Assembly: GCA_002433235.1 (NCBI GenBank)
Contig: DJHS01000101.1
Span: 26,973-90,972, forward strand
Reading direction: 5' to 3'
DNA from: UBA6614 sp002433235
GTDB lineage: Bacteria; Verrucomicrobiota; Verrucomicrobiia; Limisphaerales; UBA1100
Length of the DNA stretch: 64,000 nucleotides
Positions 1 to 8,296 of the stretch are shown here, one piece after another; position 1 is the first letter of the stretch; each line of letters begins with the position of its first letter. A program made the position numbers and the translations under genes. Below the pieces are notes generated by a model. That model did not search any database and was not told the origin of the DNA. It saw nothing but the letters and a program-made list of their open reading frames with translations.

Positions 1-243
1 TGTTCGCGCCAAGTGTTGGTGGTGTTGAATTTAACTTCTACACCGCGAATGAGCTATAGGCTTGGCTTGCCGCGTGACGGCTGGTGGCATGAAGCCTTGA
101 ACAGTGATGCGGAGATTTATGGCGGCGGGAATTTCGGAAATGGAGGGGGAGTCATGGCGGAACCCGTTCTCTGGCACGGCCAACCGTTTTCGGCTGAATT
201 TGTACTGCCGCCCCTAGGATGCCTGATGTTTCAGCGGAGTTGA
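1..243 (+). CDS. glgB: 1,4-alpha-glucan branching enzyme, C-terminal end (5' truncated by window)
   Basis: Open from base 1 in frame 1 to the TGA at 241-243, so only the last 80 residues are present. They match the C-terminal all-beta domain of GH13 glycogen branching enzymes: a VVLNLTSTPR strand, the LNSDAEIYGGGNFGN block, an AEPVLWHGQPFS segment and a PPLGCLMF ending. In the whole enzyme this domain packs against the catalytic barrel that forms alpha-1,6 branches in cytoplasmic glycogen. The catalytic residues lie upstream of the window. The 235-base gap to tolQ holds no gene I can support. Confidence 0.88.
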   Translation, partial: CSRQVLVVLNLTSTPRMSYRLGLPRDGWWHEALNSDAEIYGGGNFGNGGGVMAEPVLWHGQPFSAEFVLPPLGCLMFQRS

Positions 244-478
244 CGCAGAGGTGAGCTGTGAGCATTTGTGGCAGGAGATCCTTTGTCGGCGAAAATGGCA
301 CTCATTGTTAACAAGCTGCGGTTGGCAAAGTTAATATCAATTGGTTGTCGGGCGGCGTTTCGGGCGGTTCTATAGGGAAAAGATGCCTTTTGAGGCCGGA
401 AAAGCTTTGACTGAGGGTGGTGACAGGGGTACAAAAGAGGGTACACAGGAGGTGCCTTTTAAGGAGGAAGGCAGATAA

Positions 479-1333
479 ATGGAATGGTTTTTGATATTGG
501 CTGCGCAGCCCGCTGCCAGCAAGCCGACGTTGCGGTTTGTCTGGGAGGAAGCGTCGTCGGTCGGAGTGGGAATCATCATTGTGCTGGTGCTGTTGAGCAT
601 GTGCGCTTGGGCGGTGATGGCCTACAAGGCGCTGCAAATGCGCAAAGCGCGGCACCTTAACGGGTGCTTCGAGAATGAGTTCAGGGTGCAGTCGGGAGTG
701 ACGGCCATGTTCGATCGCCGTATTCAGGTGGAGGGTTGCCCGTTTTTCAACGTCTATTCAGATGGCTGTCACGCCTTGGAGGAACGCCTGAAAGGGCCGG
801 ACGGCGAAAGGAGGAAGAGGTTGAGCCTCAAGTCAATGGAACACATCAAGGGTATGGTCGAGGCGTCGGTGGCGCGCGAGGCGGTGGCTTTGGAAGGAGG
901 ACTGATCCTACTGGCTATTGCGGTGAGTGGCGCGCCGTTCATTGGGTTGTTTGGCACGGTGTGGGGTGTGATGGAGGTGTTCAGTGCGGCTGCCCAAGCG
1001 GGCAACGCGACTTTGGTCACCGTGGCTCCCGGCGTGGCGGCGGCATTGGCAACGACTGTGGCAGGGCTGGTGGTGGCGATCCCCTCCATGTTCGGCTACA
1101 ACTGGCTGGTTCATAATTTAAGGGTTCACAACGTGGAGCTAGACAATTTCGCACAGGAATTTGCCTCACGCTTGGAGACGGAATTCCTAGTGGATGAGCC
1201 CCTGCCGGAAACCCCGCGAAGCGAGGCTCCCAACACGGGCGAGGCGAAGTCTCACAAGAAGGGAGAGATGGAAGAGGAAAAGAAGGGAGATGATGAGCAG
1301 CAGCCGGAACTGCTGGGGACGGGAGTGGGTTGA
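479..1333 (+). CDS. tolQ: TolQ/ExbB-type proton channel subunit
   Basis: A 284-residue inner-membrane protein of the MotA/TolQ/ExbB family. There is an N-terminal membrane helix (about residues 26-48, GVGIIIVLVLLSMCAWAVMA), a cytoplasmic loop, and the diagnostic helix pair at about 135-210 with GAPFIGLFGTVWGVMEVF followed by APGVAAALATTVAGLVVAIP. The Glu/Lys-rich C-terminal tail of about 50 residues is longer than in enterobacterial TolQ. It should form the proton-driven motor with the next gene. A strong AAGGAGGAAGG Shine-Dalgarno sequence lies just upstream of the ATG. First gene of a tolQ-tolR-tolA-tolB-pal-pal operon, which favours TolQ over ExbB. Confidence 0.9.
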   Translation: MEWFLILAAQPAASKPTLRFVWEEASSVGVGIIIVLVLLSMCAWAVMAYKALQMRKARHLNGCFENEFRVQSGVTAMFDRRIQVEGCPFFNVYSDGCHALEERLKGPDGERRKRLSLKSMEHIKGMVEASVAREAVALEGGLILLAIAVSGAPFIGLFGTVWGVMEVFSAAAQAGNATLVTVAPGVAAALATTVAGLVVAIPSMFGYNWLVHNLRVHNVELDNFAQEFASRLETEFLVDEPLPETPRSEAPNTGEAKSHKKGEMEEEKKGDDEQQPELLGTGVG

Positions 1334-1335
1334 GC

Positions 1336-1746
1336 ATGAAACGGTATTCCCAGAAGAATTCCTTGGTGACCTTGAGTGACATCAACATCACGCCGATGTT
1401 GGATTTGGCGTTTGTGCTGCTGATCATTTTCGTGATTGCCACGCCACTGTTGGAGCAGGGAATGGCGCTTGAATTGCCGCAGGGTGGTGCGGTGGATTCA
1501 AACCAGCCGGAGGTGAAAAAGACCATTGAAATCAGCCCGGAAGGTCGGCTCGAGCTTGATGGTCAGGAAATGTCGCTGTCTCACTTGGAGCGGGCCTTGG
1601 TGCAGGCGCACCAGGCAAATACGAACACCGTTATTTACATCCGTGTGGATGAGAATGGGCGAAATAAGCATCTGTATGATGTGATTGATGTCTGTCAACG
1701 GAATGACCTGACGAAGTTTTCGCTGCGGACAAGGCCGCAAAGATAG
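1336..1746 (+). CDS. tolR: TolR/ExbD-type biopolymer transport protein
   Basis: A 136-residue ExbD/TolR family protein. It has one N-terminal membrane helix directly after DINITPMLDLAFVLLIIFV; the Asp in MLDLAF is the conserved protonatable residue of this family. The rest is a small periplasmic domain. I chose the ATG at 1336, three bases after the tolQ stop, over the in-frame TTG at 1330 that overlaps tolQ. Forms the stator/motor with TolQ and couples proton flow to the TolA-like protein. Confidence 0.88.
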   Translation: MKRYSQKNSLVTLSDINITPMLDLAFVLLIIFVIATPLLEQGMALELPQGGAVDSNQPEVKKTIEISPEGRLELDGQEMSLSHLERALVQAHQANTNTVIYIRVDENGRNKHLYDVIDVCQRNDLTKFSLRTRPQR

Positions 1747-1754
1747 GAGGGAAC

Positions 1755-2630
1755 ATGAGCCGGAAACGCCTGCAAAAAAAATGCTTCATGGTTTCGCTGG
1801 GTATGCATTTGCTGCTCCTGTTGGTGGTGGTGTTTGGAGTGGCATTTGCAACGACCCGGAAGGATGAGGAGCCGGTCAAATATATTTCACTGACGGTTGC
1901 CCGTGAGGAGGCACCCTCGGCTGCCCCGCAGCAGCATCAGGCCCGGAGGGTTGTGCCGCCGGAAAACATTCGCCGAGTGACACCACCAACTCCGCCTCGA
2001 AAGGTGGTGGAGCCGCCGCGGAAGCAGGTCAAGACCCACACGCAGCGGTCAGTGAAGACCACGCCGCCGAAGAACCCCAGTCCGGTGAAGCCGAAGAACA
2101 CCCGGAAGTCAACGAACGCGGCCAAGCCGAAAAGTCAGCCGAAGCAACAAAAGAGCCGGCCCAAGGTTCCGAAAATCAAGGTCAACAGTAAGGTGTTTTC
2201 GAACAAGGGAACTGCCAGCAGCCAACCCAAGGTGAACCCTGCGCGCAAGGCGGTCAACACGGTGAAGGTGAACCCCAATGCCGTGAACAACTTGAAAAGC
2301 AAATTGAGCAGCACGTTGCAGGCGGTGGTTTTTCGGCCGGGCTCATCGAGTTACAACAATTACAAGGAGTGGGTTCGGCAAAAATACCAGCAAACTTGGA
2401 ACAGCGGCCGGTTGCCGGGCCAGCGGTATCGGCAGGTGGTGACAGTGAAGGTGACGGTGTCGCGCAGCGGTCAAGTGCTTTCATCGAGCATCGTTCGTCG
2501 CTCCGGACAGGCGCCTCTGGATGCCTCGGTGCAGGGGACGCTCAACGTTGTGCGTTCAATCGGGCGATCGTTTCCCGCGGGTGTGAAGGAATCGCGGCAG
2601 ACGTTTACGATTGATTTCCAGATGCGATAA
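1755..2630 (+). CDS. tolA: TolA/TonB-like energy transducer
   Basis: A 291-residue protein with the three-part layout of TolA/TonB. A membrane anchor lies at about residues 11-33 (FMVSLGMHLLLLLVVVFGVA). A Pro/Lys/Gln-rich extended linker runs from about 55 to 185 with runs such as PPTPPRKVVEPPRKQ. A compact C-terminal domain (about 190-291) has the VVTVKVTVSRSGQVLSSSIVRRSG pattern, cut here as VTVKVTVSRSGQVLSS, typical of TonB_C/TolA C-terminal folds. It lies between tolR and tolB with an AGGAGGG Shine-Dalgarno, so a TolA role spanning the periplasm to TolB/Pal is most likely. The sequence alone does not separate TolA from TonB. Confidence 0.8.
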   Translation: MSRKRLQKKCFMVSLGMHLLLLLVVVFGVAFATTRKDEEPVKYISLTVAREEAPSAAPQQHQARRVVPPENIRRVTPPTPPRKVVEPPRKQVKTHTQRSVKTTPPKNPSPVKPKNTRKSTNAAKPKSQPKQQKSRPKVPKIKVNSKVFSNKGTASSQPKVNPARKAVNTVKVNPNAVNNLKSKLSSTLQAVVFRPGSSSYNNYKEWVRQKYQQTWNSGRLPGQRYRQVVTVKVTVSRSGQVLSSSIVRRSGQAPLDASVQGTLNVVRSIGRSFPAGVKESRQTFTIDFQMR

Positions 2631-2650
2631 CAATTGGGAGGAAAGACAGA

Positions 2651-3874
2651 GTGAAACAGTTGGCAATATTGGCGGGATGTTTGGCTGGTGCGGCTTGGTT
2701 GGCGGCGGCGCCGCCGGCCGCGGGTGCAGCGGGGGATCCAAACCGAGTGACGGTGATTGGCGCGGTGGACGAGAGCAAGCTCGTGCCCCTTGCGCTTCAG
2801 GGGTTCAGTGGTGAGGTGGCTGCGGTGCTGCGATTCGACCTTGAGGTGCAGGGCTTTAAAATTGTGCCTCCGGACAATGCGAAATACATCCTCTCCGGAA
2901 AGAACGGTGCCGCAGTGGAAGGGGCCCTGCAGGATGCCAATCAGGATTTTCTGTTCAACAAATCCTTCAATGGAGGGTCGCTGCGCAGCCAAGCACATGC
3001 GCTTTCCGATGCGGTGGTGGAATCTGTCCATCGCATCCCCGGTATCGGGCAAACCAAGATCATTTTCACCAGAAAAACCGGGGCACGCTCTTGGGAGGTG
3101 TTTCAGTCGGATTTCGACGGACACAATGCGGTGGCATTGACGAACGACAAAGTGCTGTGTGTCACGCCGTCCTGGGGGAAGGGCAATCGCGAGGTTTTCT
3201 ACACTTCTTATCTGACATTCGCCGGGATCATAAACCCCACTGTGCTGCGCCATAATTTGAATACCGGCAAGAGGGATATTGTGGCGCGGTATCGCGGGTT
3301 GAACACTGGGGCGGCCATGGGATCAAACGGTTGGCTGGCGATGGTGTTGAGCAAGGGAGGCAGCCCGGATGTTTATCTTGCCCCCCCGCAGTACGACTTT
3401 AAGGGGGACCAAGGTGGTGGCAAACTTGTGCGGGTGACCGCAACAGAGGAAGGCGAATCCAGCCCAACATGGTCGCCCGACAGCCAATGGCTTTGCTTTG
3501 CCACGCGTACGAACGGGCGACGATGGCTGGTCAAGAAGCGCCCCAATGGCGGCCCGATGTTTCGGGTGGACACCAAGGGTATTCACAACCCTTCGGAGCC
3601 GGACTGGTCCCCGGATGGAAAGTGGATCGCCTTCACGGCGCCGGGAGGGGGGTTTAACATTTGCGTGGTGCCGGCGAATGGCGGCGAGGCGCGAATTCTG
3701 GTGGCCGGGGAGAACCCGTCATGGGCGCCGAACAGCCGCACAATCATCTTTACGCTGCGCACAGGTGCGGGTGTGAATAAGAGAAGGCTGGCACTGCTTG
3801 ACGTGCCCACCAAGCGGGTTAAGCTGGTCCCGCTTGAGGGTGGCGCGGCGACGTCGCCAGCTTGGGCAAATTAA
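2651..3874 (+). CDS. tolB: Tol-Pal system beta-propeller protein TolB
   Basis: A 407-residue periplasmic protein starting at a GTG preceded by GGGAGGAAAG. It has an N-terminal Sec signal (about residues 1-26 ending APPAAGA), a TolB N-terminal alpha/beta domain, and a six-bladed PD40-type propeller from about residue 140. The propeller repeats carry the family signature in variants such as PTWSPDSQWLCFAT, PDWSPDGKWIAFTA and PSWAPNSRTIIFT. TolB binds Pal and TolA during outer-membrane constriction. Located between the tolA-like gene and two pal genes, as in the canonical operon. Confidence 0.9.
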   Translation: MKQLAILAGCLAGAAWLAAAPPAAGAAGDPNRVTVIGAVDESKLVPLALQGFSGEVAAVLRFDLEVQGFKIVPPDNAKYILSGKNGAAVEGALQDANQDFLFNKSFNGGSLRSQAHALSDAVVESVHRIPGIGQTKIIFTRKTGARSWEVFQSDFDGHNAVALTNDKVLCVTPSWGKGNREVFYTSYLTFAGIINPTVLRHNLNTGKRDIVARYRGLNTGAAMGSNGWLAMVLSKGGSPDVYLAPPQYDFKGDQGGGKLVRVTATEEGESSPTWSPDSQWLCFATRTNGRRWLVKKRPNGGPMFRVDTKGIHNPSEPDWSPDGKWIAFTAPGGGFNICVVPANGGEARILVAGENPSWAPNSRTIIFTLRTGAGVNKRRLALLDVPTKRVKLVPLEGGAATSPAWAN

Positions 3875-3921
3875 GGGTGGTGCAAACCAAGGATTTTTTA
3901 ATAACTGAAAGGAGTTCATTT

Positions 3922-4659
3922 ATGTTGGGACGAAAACTGTATCCAGTCGCGTTGACAGCCGTGTTGGGCCTTGCCTTGGCGGCGGGCTGCAAATCAACTC
4001 AGGAGCCAGGTCTGACTCATATTCCAGAAAACAATAATGGAGATTCCTCCGAGGGTGACGGAGGCGATGGGAATACCGGCGGTGGAAACAATGGTGGCAA
4101 TGGCGGCGTTGGTTCGGGCAACACGGGCGGTGGCAACGACACGGTCGTGACCAACAACAATGGTGGCAATGGAAACAACGGCGGTGACGACAACACCAAC
4201 AACGACAACACGGGTGACGACCGCAACCGGGAGCTGGGGCCGCGTCCTGGCGATTACATGGAGGACCGGGAAATCTTGGCGGCGCAGTCCGTACATTTCG
4301 ACTACGACAGCGCAGCTGTACGACCGACGGACCAGTCAAAGATTGGGCTCGTGGCGCGGTATCTCTCGGCACAGCCCACGTTTCATCTGGTGATTGAGGG
4401 GCACTGTGATGAGCGAGGCACGGAACAGTACAACCTGTCGCTGGGTCAACGGCGGGCGGAGGCGGTGCGTGAGGCGTTGGCGCCATTTGGCATTAGCCCC
4501 GAGCGCATCCAGACCATCAGTTATGGAGAAAAATTTCCAGTGTTGAAAAGCACTGATGAGGTTTCCTATCAGGAAAACCGGCGGGGAGAGTTCGTGATCT
4601 GGCGTCCTGTGCCGGCGGCCATCCAGCCGCCCGCCGGGCAGCCGGTTATTGTGCCATGA
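3922..4659 (+). CDS. pal: Peptidoglycan-associated lipoprotein (first Pal copy), Gly/Asn-rich linker
   Basis: A 245-residue OmpA/Pal-family lipoprotein. The ATG at 3922 has a clear AAAGGAG site; an in-frame ATG at 3862 inside tolB lacks the lipoprotein signal and was rejected. The lipobox LAAGC is followed by a tether of about 60 residues made almost only of Gly, Asn, Thr and Asp (GGGNNGGNGGVGSGNTGGGN). The C-terminal OmpA domain has HFDYDSAAVRP, IEGHCDERGTEQYNLSLGQR and ERIQTISYGE, including the Asp and Arg that bind meso-diaminopimelate in peptidoglycan. Immediate paralogue of the next gene. Confidence 0.9.
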   Translation: MLGRKLYPVALTAVLGLALAAGCKSTQEPGLTHIPENNNGDSSEGDGGDGNTGGGNNGGNGGVGSGNTGGGNDTVVTNNNGGNGNNGGDDNTNNDNTGDDRNRELGPRPGDYMEDREILAAQSVHFDYDSAAVRPTDQSKIGLVARYLSAQPTFHLVIEGHCDERGTEQYNLSLGQRRAEAVREALAPFGISPERIQTISYGEKFPVLKSTDEVSYQENRRGEFVIWRPVPAAIQPPAGQPVIVP

Positions 4660-4682
4660 TTTAAACACCACAAGGAGGGACC

Positions 4683-5369
4683 ATGACAAAAAACAAGTTA
4701 ACCATGACGGCCCTATTGGCGCTGGGACTTGCGCTGGGGCTGGGTTGTAAATCGCAACGGCCGGGGAAACTGACGACCATCCCTGGACTGAAGGCCATTG
4801 TACAGAATCCGAATCCAGGGATTCCCTCGGGTCCATCCAATCCGCAGGGGCCGCCTCCCGGGACCTCTGTACCCGGTGGGCCTACGGGGCCGATAGTGAC
4901 GCCAGGTGTGCCCGGTGGAAATCCGCCCCCGGTGGTGGTTAATCCTGTCCAGCCGCCCATCGTTCCGTCTGGACCGAATCAGGAGTTTGCCAACTTTGCA
5001 AACACGCAACCGAACTATGACTTCTTCAGCGCCCACACTGTTCATTTTGACTATGACAGTGCGTCGGTGCGGCCGGGAGACCGTGGCAAGGTGGAAGCCG
5101 TTGCGCGGCACATGCTTTCGAACCCAAACCATCTGCTGTATATTGAGGGCCATTGTGACGAGCGGGGCACGGAACAATACAACCTCTCCCTTGGTGAGCG
5201 CCGGGCACAGGCGGTGCGCAGCGTTTTGGCTGAGTTTGGAATCCATGGGGAACGCATCCAGACCATCAGCTATGGTGAAAAGCAGCCGGTTGTGGAGGGC
5301 GCGGATGAGAATTCCTACCAAGCAAACCGTCGTGGGGAATTTGTGTTGATGACGTTGCCGGGACAATGA
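4683..5369 (+). CDS. Peptidoglycan-associated lipoprotein (second Pal copy), Pro/Gly-rich linker
   Basis: A 228-residue Pal-family lipoprotein, 23 bases after the first copy, with its own AAGGAGG site. The signal peptide ends in the lipobox LGLGC. The tether is Pro/Gly-rich (PSGPSNPQGPPPGTSVPGGP) instead of Gly/Asn-rich. The OmpA domain is nearly the same as in copy 1: HFDYDSASVRP, IEGHCDERGTEQYNLSLGER, ERIQTISYGE. This indicates a tandem duplication whose globular domains stayed conserved while the tethers diverged completely. A terminator follows. Confidence 0.88.
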   Translation: MTKNKLTMTALLALGLALGLGCKSQRPGKLTTIPGLKAIVQNPNPGIPSGPSNPQGPPPGTSVPGGPTGPIVTPGVPGGNPPPVVVNPVQPPIVPSGPNQEFANFANTQPNYDFFSAHTVHFDYDSASVRPGDRGKVEAVARHMLSNPNHLLYIEGHCDERGTEQYNLSLGERRAQAVRSVLAEFGIHGERIQTISYGEKQPVVEGADENSYQANRRGEFVLMTLPGQ

Positions 5370-5385
5370 TCTTGAAAATTCCTCA

Positions 5386-5417
5386 GCGCGGTCCCCGAGG
5401 GGGCCGTGCTTTTTTTG
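5386..5417 (+). terminator. Rho-independent terminator of the tol-pal operon
   Basis: A 10-bp stem (GCGCGGTCCC pairing with GGGGCCGTGC, two G-U pairs) with a CGAG tetraloop is followed directly by a run of seven T. It lies 17 bases after the second pal stop and ends the tolQ-pal transcription unit before tatA. Confidence 0.85.
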
Positions 5418-5553
5418 TTCTTTACTCAAGACCGGACGGGGCTATTCTCAATGGGCCGCTTATCTTGGAAAACCGCAGCGCGGCGGACGTATTGAACCGT
5501 CCCAACTGTGCGCGGATTTTCAGGCGAATAAACCGGCTACTTCAGGAAGCAAT

Positions 5554-5859
5554 ATGGAAAACGTGATGTTGGCGTTTATGGGACTCGGCATGGGCGAGGT
5601 GATCTTGATCTTGGCCATTGTCTTGATCATGTTCGGCGCAAAAAAACTGCCCGAATTGGCCAAGGGATTGGGCAAGGGAATCAAGGAATTCAAACGTGCC
5701 TCCACCGACATTCAGGATGAAATGGACCGGACCTATTATGAGGAAGACCATCGTACACACCGCCCCGAAAGTGGCGAGCGTGTGGCCAAGGAAACCTCGA
5801 GCAAGGATGATGCCGTGACTGTGGAATCCACCACGGAGTCCGACACCTCCAAGACCTAA
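5554..5859 (+). CDS. tatA: Twin-arginine translocase subunit TatA/TatE
   Basis: A 101-residue TatA/B/E-type protein. One N-terminal membrane helix (about residues 8-26, LGMGEVILILAIVLIMFG) is followed by the hinge and amphipathic helix AKKLPELAKGLGKGIKEFKR, the TatA signature including FG and the Gly-Lys pattern. The charged C-terminal tail is unstructured. Multimers form the translocation path for folded proteins carrying RR signals. It sits 17 bases ahead of tatC. The Tat-type signals on the DUF1501 proteins, the dioxygenase and the isomerase-like protein in this window are candidate substrates. Confidence 0.93.
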   Translation: MENVMLAFMGLGMGEVILILAIVLIMFGAKKLPELAKGLGKGIKEFKRASTDIQDEMDRTYYEEDHRTHRPESGERVAKETSSKDDAVTVESTTESDTSKT

Positions 5860-5876
5860 GACGGTCTCTTCAAAAC

Positions 5877-7388
5877 ATGGCCAAGGAGCCCTCCGGAAAC
5901 CCCGAACCGGAAAAGGCAGAGCCGCCAGCACATCAGGATCCAAGCCCGGAGGATATTTCTGCTCCGGAGACGGCCCCTGAAGATGCAGAGCAGCCTGAAC
6001 TGCCACTGGAGATTTCTGCCCCTTTGGAATCCGTCACTTCCCCGGAAGGAGGGGCATCCGAGGAGGCGGAAGAGTCAAGCCAGCCGGCAGATACTGGTGA
6101 TGCTGATGCGGATCGCTCGGATAGTGAAGATGCGGACCCTCATCATGACGAGTACAATGATGACCATTATGGCTACCATGAGGGGGACGAATATCATCAT
6201 GGGGAACACGGTGAATATCACGATTCCTACCATGAAGAATACCATCATGATGACCAACACGGGGATCCTCACCACGATGATCCCCATGCATACAGCAGCA
6301 GCCATTACGGCGGCGGTGTGCCGGACGATCCGGATGATGATTTTTCACCGGAGTACGATGATGATGGCAACCCGTATGGAGGACCCGTAAAGCCGTTTCT
6401 TGACCATCTGGAGGATTTCCGGTGGATGCTGTTGAAAATATTCTCCTCGGTTGCCATCGGCATGGTTGTGTCTCTGGTGGCAGCGCCAAACATCATGGGC
6501 ATTCTCACCAAACCCATGGAATGGGCGCGGGAGATGGAATACATCAAGTTGTCGCGCGGCTTGGACAAGAAGTTCATTCCTGTCCGCCTAGGGGACAAGC
6601 AAATCACCACGCTCAAGGGCACCTCGCTTTTGGAGTTGTATCCCGAGGCCAACAAGACACACCAGAACTCCATCCAGGAACTGCAGTTGGTTCTGACCAA
6701 CCTTCCGCCAATTGATGGTAAAACCAACCAGGCATTGACACTCGTGCCAAAAACCACCGGGAACATCGACGCCCCCATCCCCGAGGCAAAATATTACGGG
6801 GTCATTGATCCCTTCATGGGAGCGATTAAGCTGGCCATATTCGGCGGCATATTTATTTCAATTCCATTTATCTTATATTTTGTGGGGGACTTCATTCTTC
6901 CCGCCCTGAAGAGCAAGGAGCGAAAACTTATCTATTACATTGTGGGTGGCGGCACTCTCCTCTTTCTTGCGGGGGCGGCGTTCTGTTATTTCGTGTTGTT
7001 GAAGATCACCATGCTCATCTCGGTCAGCTTTGCCCATATGCTTGGCTTTGGCGCGGATGAATGGCGGGCGGACAACCTGATTGGCTTCGTGGCTAAGTTT
7101 ACCATTGGGATGGGGCTGGCCTTCCAAATGCCAATGATCATCCTGTCGCTGGTCAAGATTGGCTTTGTCGACGATCGGGGGCTGGCCAAGTTTCGCTCCT
7201 ATGCCGTTATCATCAACCTTATCCTTGCCGCCATGATCACCCCAACGGTGGATCCCTTCACCATGCTGATGGTGGCGGGGCCGCTTCAGTTGTTGTACGA
7301 GATCAGCCTTTTCATCGCGCGCCTGTGGCGCAAACGCGAGGAGGCAGCGGAGGCGGCCGAGGAAACGGGTGAAGACCGTGAGGAGTAA
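5877..7388 (+). CDS. tatC: Twin-arginine translocase subunit TatC with long His/Asp/Tyr-rich N-terminal extension
   Basis: 503 residues, about twice the usual TatC. The TatC domain starts near residue 170 with KPFLDHLEDFRWMLLKIF and continues through membrane helices such as LAIFGGIFISIPFILYFVGD and AVIINLILAAMITPTVDPFT, so the receptor core is complete. The loop between helices 1 and 2 is also enlarged by roughly 100 residues. The first 170 residues are Pro/Glu-rich and then strongly His/Asp/Glu/Tyr-rich (for example HHGEHGEYHDSYHEEYHHDD) and should face the cytoplasm, where TatC receives RR signal peptides. Function of the extension is unknown; metal binding is an inference. Codons run in frame without a break, so this is not a misread start. 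Confidence 0.92.
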   Translation: MAKEPSGNPEPEKAEPPAHQDPSPEDISAPETAPEDAEQPELPLEISAPLESVTSPEGGASEEAEESSQPADTGDADADRSDSEDADPHHDEYNDDHYGYHEGDEYHHGEHGEYHDSYHEEYHHDDQHGDPHHDDPHAYSSSHYGGGVPDDPDDDFSPEYDDDGNPYGGPVKPFLDHLEDFRWMLLKIFSSVAIGMVVSLVAAPNIMGILTKPMEWAREMEYIKLSRGLDKKFIPVRLGDKQITTLKGTSLLELYPEANKTHQNSIQELQLVLTNLPPIDGKTNQALTLVPKTTGNIDAPIPEAKYYGVIDPFMGAIKLAIFGGIFISIPFILYFVGDFILPALKSKERKLIYYIVGGGTLLFLAGAAFCYFVLLKITMLISVSFAHMLGFGADEWRADNLIGFVAKFTIGMGLAFQMPMIILSLVKIGFVDDRGLAKFRSYAVIINLILAAMITPTVDPFTMLMVAGPLQLLYEISLFIARLWRKREEAAEAAEETGEDREE

Positions 7389-7394
7389 CCGGCA

Positions 7395-8270
7395 ATGAAT
7401 GCTCTGACTCTTGCCTCACCCTGCAAGGTAAACCTGTGCCTCAACATTCTCGGCCGCCGCGAGGATGGTTTTCATGAACTGGAATCGTTGATGCTTCCCG
7501 TCCCCATCAGTGATGAGCTTCGCATGGAACGCGGTGAAGCGGGGGTACGACTTTCCTGCAGTGACCCGCACTTGCCCGTGGATGGATCCAACCTTGTATA
7601 TCAAGCTGCTCGGGTTTTTTTTGGGGCTGTCGTCACGGGCGAGGGGATCACCATCCACATGCAGAAAAATCTGCCCTTGGCGGCCGGCATTGGCGCTGGC
7701 AGTGCCAATGCGGCCTATGCGCTGCGCGGCTTGAATGAACTGTGGGGTAGGCCCTTGAGTGACAATTCTCTTCGGAATTTGGCTTCAGGGATTGGGTCTG
7801 ATGTTCCCTTCTTTTTGGCGGATGGCCCTGCGATTGTTACGGGTCGCGGGGAGAAAATTCGGGTTTTGGAACCCATGGCGTCGCTGAGCAACCTCGGTTT
7901 GTTGATGGTGAATCCCGGTTTTGGCGTCAGCACCCCTTGGGCGTACCGCCAGTTTGCTTCCCACTTGAATATGAACAAATCAAAAAAGGGGATGGCGGAT
8001 TCGTTGGCGGACGAATTGGCCCGGGGATCGCTGGAAAATGCGAAGGGCTTGTTTTTCAATTCACTTGAGAAACCTGTATTTGAAAAGCACGCAGTGTTGC
8101 CAGTGATTCGAGATTTTCTGGAAAGCAACGGAGCATTAGTGGCCATGATGAGCGGTAGCGGAGCAACGGTGTTTGCCCTGACCTCGGGTCGGCCGGAGGC
8201 GGAGGCGCTTCGTGCCAAGTACCACGGACGGTTTGGCCAAGCCGGCTGGTCGCGGACCGTCTTGCTTTAG
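7395..8270 (+). CDS. ispE: 4-diphosphocytidyl-2-C-methyl-D-erythritol kinase
   Basis: A 291-residue GHMP-family kinase of the non-mevalonate (MEP) isoprenoid pathway, which phosphorylates CDP-methylerythritol in the cytoplasm. Seen motifs: SPCKVNLCLNILGRREDGFH at the N-terminus (substrate Lys), the ATP-binding loop PLAAGIGAGSANAA at about residues 94-107, GSDVPFFL at about 135, and the C-terminal SGSGATVFAL. Length is normal for IspE. Starts 6 bases after tatC, so probably co-transcribed. Confidence 0.92.
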   Translation: MNALTLASPCKVNLCLNILGRREDGFHELESLMLPVPISDELRMERGEAGVRLSCSDPHLPVDGSNLVYQAARVFFGAVVTGEGITIHMQKNLPLAAGIGAGSANAAYALRGLNELWGRPLSDNSLRNLASGIGSDVPFFLADGPAIVTGRGEKIRVLEPMASLSNLGLLMVNPGFGVSTPWAYRQFASHLNMNKSKKGMADSLADELARGSLENAKGLFFNSLEKPVFEKHAVLPVIRDFLESNGALVAMMSGSGATVFALTSGRPEAEALRAKYHGRFGQAGWSRTVLL

Positions 8271-8296
8271 CCTTGGCGGGCCGCTAATCTCCGGGC

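Noticed and set aside
3862..3921. Longer start for the first Pal lipoprotein inside tolB
   Set aside because: The ATG at 3922 has an AAAGGAG site and gives a proper lipoprotein signal; the longer form would bury it.
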